Source: Armatimonadota bacterium
GTDB lineage: Bacteria; Armatimonadota; HRBIN16
Direction: 5' to 3'
Assembly: GCA_026003175.1 (NCBI GenBank)
Contig: BPGT01000004.1
Location: 139,570 to 203,569, forward strand
DNA: 64,000 nucleotides
Below the pieces are notes generated by a model. That model was given only the letters and a program-made list of their open reading frames with translations, did no database searches and was not told the DNA's origin. A program made the translations under genes and the position numbers. Below are positions 8,022 to 15,477 of the stretch, one piece after another; positions within the stretch are counted from its first letter, which is position 1, and the number at the start of each line of letters is the position of its first letter.

Positions 8022-8323
8022 GGGAAGCCATCGCCAGCGCACCGCTGCCAGAGTGTGAACCCGAAGAACCGCCAGCCTACGTCAACGTGTTCGTGGGCGA
8101 CACGAAGCTGCTGGCGAGGCAGGACGGAGGCGACCTGTGGGTTCCCCGAGCGCAGTTGCGAAGCAGGTCGGCTTGGCTTCCTGAGTTGCCGATGGAGAAG
8201 CACGTCATTTACGGCATGGAGTTGGTTTGCGTACCTTTGCGGTTGGTGCTGTCATCGCTGCACCGGCACGTTGTGTGGGACACCCGCCTTCGCGCCTTGA
8301 AACTGGAACCCCTTGAGGAATAA
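7597..8323 (+). pseudogene. N-acetylmuramoyl-L-alanine amidase (PGRP/amidase-2-like), frameshifted
   Basis: Read across three frames, the sequence follows the amidase-2 fold: RRVVVHSAPV (zinc His), YHFLIARSGAVARG, then FNIGSAGVLVVGTQPNERQW (frame of 7783), then YQLDVRDVQTHGELEPDTND (second zinc His and a possible Asp ligand, frame of 7922). A C-terminal segment with YVNVFVGDTKLLARQ follows and may bind the cell wall. A run of six G and seven T at 7620-7635 is a likely indel site. If intact it would be an endolysin that cuts peptidoglycan stem peptides. The last frame ends at 8323. Confidence 0.6.
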
Positions 8324-8352
8324 AAAAACCGCTTGCCGTCCACACCGATGCT

Positions 8353-8620
8353 GTCTTGCGATTGTTGCATCAGGTCGCCGAAATTTCGCCGACCTGATGC
8401 AAGTTTTGCAATCCAATTGTCTTGCAATTGTAGCATGAGGTCGCAAATTTTTGCGACCTGACGCAATTTTTGCAATCCAATTGTCTTGCGATTGTGGCAT
8501 GAGGTCGGCGATTTCGCCGACCTGATGCAACTTTTGCAATCCAGGCCAATCAGAACTGTCTCGCAATTGTTGCATCAGGTTACAAAAATTTGTGACCTGA
8601 CGCAATTTTTGCAATCTAAC
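8353..8620. repeat. Array of four tandem hairpin repeats, 64-75 bp period
   Basis: Units begin at 8353, 8419, 8483 and 8558 with GTCTTGC(G/A)ATTGT or a close form and end with TTTTGCAATC. Each contains an inverted repeat of 17 or more bp around (T/A)GCAT(C/G)AGGT and ACCTGA(T/C)GC. The inner stem sequence differs between units while pairing is mostly kept: GGTCGCAAA/TTTGCGACC, GGTCGGCGA/TCGCCGACC, GGTTACAAA/TTTGTGACC. No coding frame fits. Position between the last gene and attR suggests an origin, packaging or regulatory role. Confidence 0.85.
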
Positions 8621-8627
8621 TGGTCGC

Positions 8628-8692
8628 TTGACACACTTTGCTAGAGAATGCTAAGATGAAAATGACGGCGCGTAGCCGGAACTACCGCCGTC
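8628..8692 (+). promoter_or_regulatory. Possible promoter with downstream hairpin before attR
   Basis: TTGACA (8628-8633), an 18-nt spacer and TAAGAT (8652-8657) are followed at 8664-8692 by a GACGGCG/CGCCGTC hairpin. No open reading frame of note lies downstream before attR, so it could drive a short RNA, or be fortuitous. The remainder from 8693 to 8806 shows nothing I can identify. Confidence 0.3.
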
Positions 8693-8806
8693 GTGGCGTC
8701 CAGCAGGGGCGGTGCTGAACGCGGTTAGATTGTAGCACCCACTTTTAACCGCTGTCAAGCCCCCTGTTGAGACCGCCGGATTCCTGAAAATTGTCAGTCT
8801 GTGGAA

Positions 8807-8848
8807 CACAACATGTAGTGGTTCACGTTCAGCGGGCACACAACATAT
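8807..8848 (-). promoter_or_regulatory. Right integrase arm-type site pair (putative)
   Basis: CACAACATGTAGTGG (8807-8821) and GGCACACAACATAT (8835-8848) are exact reverse complements of the two left sites, at matching order from the element end. Confidence 0.65.
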
Positions 8849-8858
8849 TGTGTTTTGA

Positions 8859-8932
8859 AGCAGCGGTCAGCTCGCCGGGCTCATAACCCGGAGGTCGAGG
8901 GTTCAAATCCCTCCCCCGCACCCAAGACCGCT
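8859..8932 (+). repeat. attR: 74-bp direct repeat, tRNA-fMet 3' remnant
   Basis: Identical to attL but lacks the acceptor 5' strand and D-arm start, so it cannot be a functional tRNA. 8933-9121 beyond it is chromosomal flank with no supported gene. Confidence 0.92.
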
Positions 8933-9121
8933 GGATTGCCCCCTGAAACCGCAGAATCACTCCAGCATCCTGTGCCTCTACCGACCTTGCAATGACACGG
9001 GGTTACTGACGTCATCGAAAGTCTCGTCGTTCGCCATTCATCCGCTTGTCGCGGAACGCTCTTTGCTGGAGGAAGAGGTGGTGAATCAGGTATTTTCAAG
9101 AGATTTCTCGAAAGACCTTCA

Positions 9122-9130
9122 TTTCCCTCT
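9122..9130. repeat. 9-bp target duplication, left copy
   Basis: TTTCCCTCT directly before the MITE; the same nine bases follow the IS at 10315-10323. Confidence 0.8.
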
Positions 9131-9316
9131 GAGGGTGTTCGAAATTGCTGGTTGAATGGATAGATAACCTAACCCCCTTGCCCCCTTCCCTGCAAGGGAA
9201 GGGGGAACGCCCCTCTCCTCGTAGGAGAGGGGACGGGGGTGAGGTAAGGCAGGGATAGCAAGAACGCCTCTCTCCTTGCGCTACAACCAACTTCTCAACA
9301 ATTCTCGAACACCCTC
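9131..9316. mobile_element. MITE copy 1 (186 bp)
   Basis: Ends in inverted GAGGGTGTTCGA repeats and carries two internal C/G-rich hairpins. Two further 186-bp copies lie at 33462-33647 and 33657-33842 in the opposite orientation and differ by a few bases. There is no coding capacity. The termini match those of the neighbouring IS, which therefore probably supplies the transposase. Confidence 0.85.
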
Positions 9317-9325
9317 TCGAGCTCT

Positions 9326-10314
9326 GAGGGTGTTCAAAAAATCGGTTAGTATCGGGTATACCGATTCCATGAAACGACGATACCTACCACAAAGCAGACT
9401 CACTACCCTGTCGGTGAAGGTCATCTTCACCATCGTCCAACGCTTCTGCCAAATCCATCCTCTGCCCCCACGCCGCGGGCGACCCTACAAATACCCCGAA
9501 GCGCTCATCCTCACCCTCCTCTTGCTGGGAGTGCGCGAAAACGCCTCCTACCGACGCCTACTGTTCGCCCTCGCCCCAGAACTGCTGCCCGACCAACCCC
9601 TGCCTGTTGCAGCATCTTGCAGACGAACGCCTGCACCAACTGCTCACTTGGCTTGCCCAGCAGGGCATCGCGTCAGAGACACCGACCCGTGAAACGCCGT
9701 GTGTGTTTGTGGATGGCACGGGCGTGGGGTATGCCTCACCGTTTTTGGCGCAGTATTTGCGTGGGGCACAGGTACGTCAGCAGCGGTCGCATGTGAAGGT
9801 GGTGGCGTTGGGGTGTTGGCAGGGGGGTCGGGTGTGGGTGATGGGGTTATCGTGTGGGGGGGCATATGCGGATGAGGGGCGTCTGTTGTGGGAGTGGGTG
9901 GAGCGTCATGGGCTTGGTGGTTTGTCGTGTGGCACTTTATTAGTTGGGGACGGGTTGTATGGTTATCGGGCGCAGTTATTGGTTGCGTTGGAGCGTGCGG
10001 GTTGGTTGCCTGTGGCAGTGGTTCGGGATGGCGTGTGGCAGCAGGTGCGTGCGGATGCGCGGTTGCGTGCGCGTGCACGTGCGCAGACATATGGTTGGGC
10101 GTTGCGGGAGCGTTATCGGATAGAGCAGGTGTTTGGTAGTGTGAAGGGAGCTTATGGGAGTGTGTGGCGAGCGCGTTCGTGGGTGGTTGCACGGGTGTGG
10201 GTGTGGGGCATGTTTGTGTTGTGGAACATGGTGGGTGTGGTGCAGGTGGCTGGTAGCGGTTGTTTTGTGTGTTGGTGGTGGGTGTGGGGTCTATGCGATT
10301 TTTCGAACACCCTC
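9326..10314 (+). mobile_element. Insertion sequence, 989 bp, DDE transposase
   Basis: Left end GAGGGTGTTCAAAAAATCG and the inverted right end differ at one of 19 positions. It encodes a frameshifted DDE transposase. It is separated from MITE copy 1 by nine bases (TCGAGCTCT), and the pair shares one outer 9-bp target duplication. The family could not be named with certainty; the 9-bp duplication and DDE_Tnp_1-like motifs are the usable clues. Confidence 0.85.
9369..9692 (+). CDS. IS transposase, N-terminal fragment
   Basis: MKRRYLPQSRL start inside the IS. A helix-rich N-terminal domain follows with GRPYKYPEALILTLLLLG and NASYRRLLFAL, the usual DNA-binding/dimerising part of DDE_Tnp_1 enzymes. 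Similarity stops at about 9600 (DQPLP), and the catalytic part continues in another frame. Codon third positions here are rich in C, unlike the second half. Confidence 0.75.
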   Translation: MKRRYLPQSRLTTLSVKVIFTIVQRFCQIHPLPPRRGRPYKYPEALILTLLLLGVRENASYRRLLFALAPELLPDQPLPVAASCRRTPAPTAHLACPAGHRVRDTDP

Positions 10315-10326
10315 TTTCCCTCTTGA
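9607..10326 (+). CDS. IS transposase, catalytic C-terminal fragment (DDE)
   Basis: LQHLADERLHQLLTWL joins the N-terminal fragment after a frameshift. The catalytic triad is visible as FVDGTG (Asp), LLVGDGLYGYRAQLL (Asp) and RYRIEQVFGSVK (Glu with downstream Lys). The frame runs through the right inverted repeat and stops at TGA 10324-10326, beyond the element and inside the katG -35 box. The coding strand here is strikingly poor in C and A. Confidence 0.8.
   Translation: MQHLADERLHQLLTWLAQQGIASETPTRETPCVFVDGTGVGYASPFLAQYLRGAQVRQQRSHVKVVALGCWQGGRVWVMGLSCGGAYADEGRLLWEWVERHGLGGLSCGTLLVGDGLYGYRAQLLVALERAGWLPVAVVRDGVWQQVRADARLRARARAQTYGWALRERYRIEQVFGSVKGAYGSVWRARSWVVARVWVWGMFVLWNMVGVVQVAGSGCFVCWWWVWGLCDFSNTLFPS
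10315..10323. repeat. 9-bp target duplication, right copy
   Basis: TTTCCCTCT following the IS right end. Its last T is the first base of the katG -35 hexamer. Confidence 0.8.
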
Positions 10327-10352
10327 CAAAATAATCTGATAAAGATTATCAT
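10323..10352 (+). promoter_or_regulatory. katG promoter with overlapping Fur/PerR-type operator
   Basis: TTGACA (10323-10328), an 18-nt spacer and TATCAT (10347-10352). A 7-1-7 inverted repeat TGATAAAGATTATCA (10337-10351) covers the spacer and -10. It matches the TGATAATnATTATCA form of Fur-family boxes at all but one position. Repression by a peroxide- or iron-sensing Fur protein is inferred. Confidence 0.65.
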
Positions 10353-10381
10353 TATTAAAAAGTTGTACGAAGGAGGAGTAG

Positions 10382-12583
<2,202 letters not shown>

Positions 12584-12611
12584 ACGCCTGTGTGCGTCTG
12601 GAAGACAGGAT

Positions 12612-12645
12612 CACGGCAGGAAGCGCTTCCTGCCGTGGACTTTTT
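12612..12645 (+). terminator. Intrinsic terminator of katG
   Basis: A perfect 26-bp palindrome CACGGCAGGAAGC/GCTTCCTGCCGTG (12612-12637) is followed by TTTTT at 12641-12645. The reverse strand lacks a good T-run. Confidence 0.85.
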
Positions 12646-12730
12646 CAAGACTGAGTTCGCTGAGTAATAGATGAAACCCCTCTATGCTCTCGGCGTCCTC
12701 GGCGGTTTGTTTTTCACAGCGGGCTACAAA

Positions 12731-13009
12731 TCACGCTATCCTGTCGATTTGCTGAGCCAGCTCAAAATCCTTTTCGGTGAGTCCCCCTTCCGAATGGGTG
12801 CTCAGGTTGAGCACGACCGTCTTATAGTGGATGGCGATGTAGGGATGATGGTTCATTCTCTCTGCCAGCAGAGCCACCTGCACTACGAATCCGACCGCTT
12901 CGCGGAAGCTGTTGAAGTTTATCGTTCGGGTAATCTCCTTGCCCAGCCGCTTCCACTGGGGAGTTTTTTGCAACATCTGGGCGATTTGCTCGTCGCTCAA
13001 CAGAGCCAT
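12731..13009 (-). CDS. Pterin-4a-carbinolamine dehydratase
   Basis: 92 residues from ATG 13009, chosen over the upstream GTG/ATG frame because AGGAGGTG sits just before it. The dehydratase signature is complete: ERMNHHPYIAIHYKTVVLNL and STHSEGGLTEKD. The enzyme dehydrates 4a-hydroxytetrahydropterin formed by aromatic amino-acid hydroxylases. No such hydroxylase is in the window, and bacterial homologs may also act in molybdopterin or other pterin recycling. It starts 20 nt after the MscS stop and is probably in its operon. Confidence 0.9.
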   Translation of the reverse strand: MALLSDEQIAQMLQKTPQWKRLGKEITRTINFNSFREAVGFVVQVALLAERMNHHPYIAIHYKTVVLNLSTHSEGGLTEKDFELAQQIDRIA

Positions 13010-13028
13010 CTCAGTACACCTCCTTTTG

Positions 13029-13820
13029 CTATACCAGTGGCACGTTCGCCTCACGTAGACGCTGCAGGAGCAATGCCTTCATCCGCAGTTCACGCGCCTC
13101 GCGCTCGTGTGCTGGCACCTCGCCGGTCAGGCGGAGGGTGATGGAGGCGGCATCGAAGGCTGCTACTCCCACTATCACCTGCTTTATGCCTGCCTCGCTT
13201 GCGGCAGCTTGCAGCACATCTGTTACCACCTGCTGGTCAGCGGTGGAAGCAACGCGCACCTCCACGCTCAGCCGTACACCCCCAGCACGCGAGTGGTTAA
13301 TCACCAGATTGACATCGCCGTTGGCGATAATTACCATCCGCCCCTGTTCGTCTCGCAGACGAGTGGTGCGCATCCCCACCTCTTCCACGACGCCGTTAAT
13401 GCCACTGATAGTCACCACCTCGCCTACCGCGAACTGGTTCTCCGCCAGCAGGAAAAAACCCGAAATCATATCCCTAACCAGCCTCTGTGCCCCAAAGCCC
13501 ACAGCCAAGCCTGCTACTCCCGCCGTTGCCAGCAGAGGGGTAATGTCCATTCCCACTGCGCGCAGTGCCATCAGGATAGCGACAATCAGCACAGTATATT
13601 CCACGATACTGCGTATGAGGTTGCCCAGCGTACGAATGCGCGGTTTTTGCGCAGCAATGCGCTCCATACTTTCCAGGCGATTCACCGTTGAACGCCCTAG
13701 CCGCGCAACCAGAAAACGCACGACGAAGTAGAGCAGCGCAATTTTGAACAGCTGCAATCCCGCGTCCACGCTGCGCTGCAAATGTTCCTCCAGCCTTATT
13801 GCGTTCCACCAGCCATGCAT
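13029..13820 (-). CDS. Small-conductance mechanosensitive channel (MscS family)
   Basis: 263 residues. There are three hydrophobic helices (about 22-42, 72-90 and 95-115). The pore-lining Gly/Ala-rich helix VAGLAVGFGAQRLVRDMISGFFLLAENQF and the beta domain with VGEVVTISGINGVVEEVGMRTTRLR then follow. These channels open under membrane tension during hypo-osmotic shock. GAGAGGTGAA precedes ATG 13820. Divergent from the Crp/Fnr gene. Confidence 0.93.
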   Translation of the reverse strand: MHGWWNAIRLEEHLQRSVDAGLQLFKIALLYFVVRFLVARLGRSTVNRLESMERIAAQKPRIRTLGNLIRSIVEYTVLIVAILMALRAVGMDITPLLATAGVAGLAVGFGAQRLVRDMISGFFLLAENQFAVGEVVTISGINGVVEEVGMRTTRLRDEQGRMVIIANGDVNLVINHSRAGGVRLSVEVRVASTADQQVVTDVLQAAASEAGIKQVIVGVAAFDAASITLRLTGEVPAHEREARELRMKALLLQRLREANVPLV

Positions 13821-13888
13821 GATTTCACCTCTCGTGCATAGAATATCAGCTCGAATACCACCTGCGCAAGATGCAGGCTCAGGTGCGT

Positions 13889-13902
13889 GTGATTTGAGTC
13901 AC
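13889..13902 (+). promoter_or_regulatory. CRP-like operator upstream of the Crp/Fnr gene
   Basis: GTGATTTGAGTCAC, a GTGA-N6-TCAC palindrome. TACAAT at 13933-13938 is a likely -10. The box centre is about 49 nt before the expected start, so its role here may differ from that at the ferredoxin genes (perhaps autoregulation). Confidence 0.6.
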
Positions 13903-13969
13903 CATACGGCGCGCCTACCTGCCTGGAGCAGGTACAATAGGGGCAGGTATCACTGGCACGGGAGAGGTA

Positions 13970-14641
13970 ATGGAGGCACTGGAAGCGCTCAGGCGCGTAC
14001 TGTTCTTGCGCGATGCGGACGAGCAGGTTCTGCGCAGTTTGCTCGCTCGCGCTCGCACAATCAACGTTGGGCGTGGCGAGGTACTGTTCCTGCGCGGCGA
14101 GCCGTGTCATGGGCTGTACGTCGTCCTGCAGGGCGCGATTCGCCTGTACAATAGCAGCTCCAGCGGCAGGGAACAAGTTATCGGTGTAGAGCGCAGTGGC
14201 TCGCTCATCGGCGAATTGCCACTGTTCGATGGGGGGAATCAGCCTTGCTCGGCAGAAGCGATGATACCCTCCCGCCTGCTCTTCATCCCCCGCGAGCACT
14301 TTCTTGCCATACTCCATGCACACCCCGAGCTGATGCAGGCTGCACTGCGTGCGCTGGCTATTCGAGTGCGCCGATTGCTTCATCTGGTAGAAGAGCTTTC
14401 CCTGCACGAGGTACCCGAGCGAATCGCCCGCTACCTGCTCACACAGGCAAAAGAAAGAGGCGCGTGCTTCACCCTCGACTACACCCATGCCGAGCTGGCG
14501 GCACAACTGGGCACAGTGCGTGAGGTAGTCACGCGCACTCTGAATCGCTTCCGCAAAGCGGGCTGGATTACCATACAGAACGGGCAGATTACCGTCACAG
14601 ACCCGGAAGCCCTGCAAGCGCTAGCTTGTAGCGATAGCTAG
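13970..14641 (+). CDS. Crp/Fnr family transcriptional regulator
   Basis: 223 residues. The cyclic-nucleotide-binding-fold beta roll (about 15-120) includes [25 protein letters not shown] and [13 protein letters not shown] long dimer helix follows, then the winged helix with [23 protein letters not shown]. The recognition helix keeps the Arg-Glu-x-x-x-Arg arrangement (REVVTR) that in E. coli CRP reads GTGA half-sites, which fits the operators found next to it. There is no N-terminal FNR-type cysteine cluster, so it is not an FNR-type iron-sulfur sensor. The effector is unknown. Converges with ferredoxin 1, with a 4-nt 3' overlap. Confidence 0.92.
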   Translation: MEALEALRRVLFLRDADEQVLRSLLARARTINVGRGEVLFLRGEPCHGLYVVLQGAIRLYNSSSSGREQVIGVERSGSLIGELPLFDGGNQPCSAEAMIPSRLLFIPREHFLAILHAHPELMQAALRALAIRVRRLLHLVEELSLHEVPERIARYLLTQAKERGACFTLDYTHAELAAQLGTVREVVTRTLNRFRKAGWITIQNGQITVTDPEALQALACSDS

Positions 14642-14916
14642 CCCCCCACCTGCCCGCTCGTGAACGCCTCGCGGTTGATGCGGATAAAGTGCTGCCACTG
14701 GCTGGGCACGTCCGTCTCCGCGAAAATCGCGCTAACGGGGCACTCCGGCTCGCACAGCCCGCAGTCGATACACTCATCCGGGTTGATGAACAGCATGTCG
14801 TAGCTGGTACCGTCGTTGTCAGTGAAAACGCCTTCCTTGATGCAATCTACCGGACACACTGCGACGCACGCTTTGTCTTTCACGCCAATACAGGGTTCGG
14901 CAATCACGTATGCCAT
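14638..14916 (-). CDS. Ferredoxin 1 (two-cluster, 3Fe-4S/4Fe-4S FdxA-like)
   Basis: 92 residues with C-x7-C-x3-CPVDC near the N terminus and [12 protein letters not shown] in the second half, the cysteine pattern of seven/eight-iron ferredoxins. INREAF and SGQ near the C terminus recur in the paralog. AGGAGG lies 13 nt before ATG 14916. A CRP-like box and a -10 element lie upstream at class-II spacing. An electron carrier of the cytoplasm; partner unknown. Confidence 0.93.
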   Translation of the reverse strand: MAYVIAEPCIGVKDKACVAVCPVDCIKEGVFTDNDGTSYDMLFINPDECIDCGLCEPECPVSAIFAETDVPSQWQHFIRINREAFTSGQVGG

Positions 14917-14971
14917 CTTGAGTTCTCAACCTCCTTTGGAAAGCTCGTGGAGTGCTTGTGGCACTGCTTTT

Positions 14972-15013
14972 ATCCTATCCGACGCGGGCGGAAAGTGCCG
15001 TGATTTAAGTCAC
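14972..15013 (-). promoter_or_regulatory. Ferredoxin 1 promoter with CRP-like operator
   Basis: GTGATTTAAGTCAC (15000-15013). On the minus strand TAGGAT (14977-14972) lies 30-35 nt from the box centre, which places the centre about 41.5 nt before the start, the class II activator position. Confidence 0.65.
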
Positions 15014-15067
15014 AGTGGATAGAAGGAGGCAACGGGGGCAGATTTATCTGCCCCCCTTCTGGCAGCG

Positions 15068-15337
15068 TTACCCAACTTGCCCACTGGCAAAGGCTTCGCG
15101 GTTGATGCGGGCGAAGTGCTTGAGATCATCAGGCAGGTTCGTTTCGGCGAAGATGGAGCTCGTGGGGCACTCCGGCTCGCATACACCGCAGTCGATGCAC
15201 TCGTCCGGGTTGATGAACAGCATATCGTAAACTTTACCGTCGCCGTCGGTAAAGACACCTTCCTTGATGCAGTCTACAGGGCAGATATCAACACAGACCC
15301 GATCTTTGGTGCAGGTGTCCACAATGACGTATGCCAT
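15068..15337 (-). CDS. Ferredoxin 2, paralog of ferredoxin 1
   Basis: 89 residues, closely similar to ferredoxin 1 over its whole length ([32 protein letters not shown]). The first cysteine spacing is shorter (C-x5-C-x3-C versus C-x7-C-x3-C), so the first cluster may differ. TGGAGGT precedes ATG 15337. A tandem duplication, each copy with its own promoter and operator. Confidence 0.93.
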   Translation of the reverse strand: MAYVIVDTCTKDRVCVDICPVDCIKEGVFTDGDGKVYDMLFINPDECIDCGVCEPECPTSSIFAETNLPDDLKHFARINREAFASGQVG

Positions 15338-15386
15338 CGCTAACCTCCAATGGTGAGATTGAGATCTCTGCTAAATCAGCAATTTT

Positions 15387-15428
15387 ATTGTATTTGATGA
15401 ACCTATCAAGTGCAGTGACTTAAGTCAC
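15387..15428 (-). promoter_or_regulatory. Ferredoxin 2 promoter with perfect CRP-like operator
   Basis: GTGACTTAAGTCAC (15415-15428) is a perfect 14-bp palindrome. TACAAT on the minus strand (15392-15387) has the same 30-35 nt offset from the box centre as at ferredoxin 1. Confidence 0.7.
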
Positions 15429-15477
15429 AAAAAATGATACAAAAACACACACGGAGTTAGAGTCCCCCTGCAACTTC

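Larger units (their letters stand above)
1077..8932 (+). mobile_element. Integrated satellite-like element in tRNA-fMet (attL to attR)
   Basis: Two identical 74-bp direct repeats (1077-1150 and 8859-8932) bound a 7.8-kb segment that begins with a tyrosine integrase reading away from attL. Inside are a divergent gene pair with an HTH protein, PrimPol-D5 helicase, RNase H, a small-terminase-like protein and an amidase, then a hairpin array. No capsid, portal, large terminase, tail or conjugation gene is visible. This order (integrase, AlpA/Xis-like HTH, primase-helicase, TerS) is that of phage-inducible chromosomal islands. The assignment to that class is inference. Several genes carry frameshifts, so it may no longer be active. 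Confidence 0.85.

Noticed and set aside
8353-8620. Possible CRISPR array
   Set aside because: Units are palindromic and similar throughout with no unique spacers of constant length; no cas genes nearby.
8881-9099. Minus-strand open frame ending in GAGEGFEPSTSGL
   Set aside because: It reads the complement of the attR tRNA remnant; this peptide is a well-known artefact of tRNA sequence.
9644-10192. 182-codon minus-strand frame rich in His, Pro and Thr
   Set aside because: Antisense of the GT-rich transposase half; composition reflects base skew, not protein.
13107-13731. Two long plus-strand frames over the MscS gene
   Set aside because: Antisense of a complete MscS family gene; no supporting signals.
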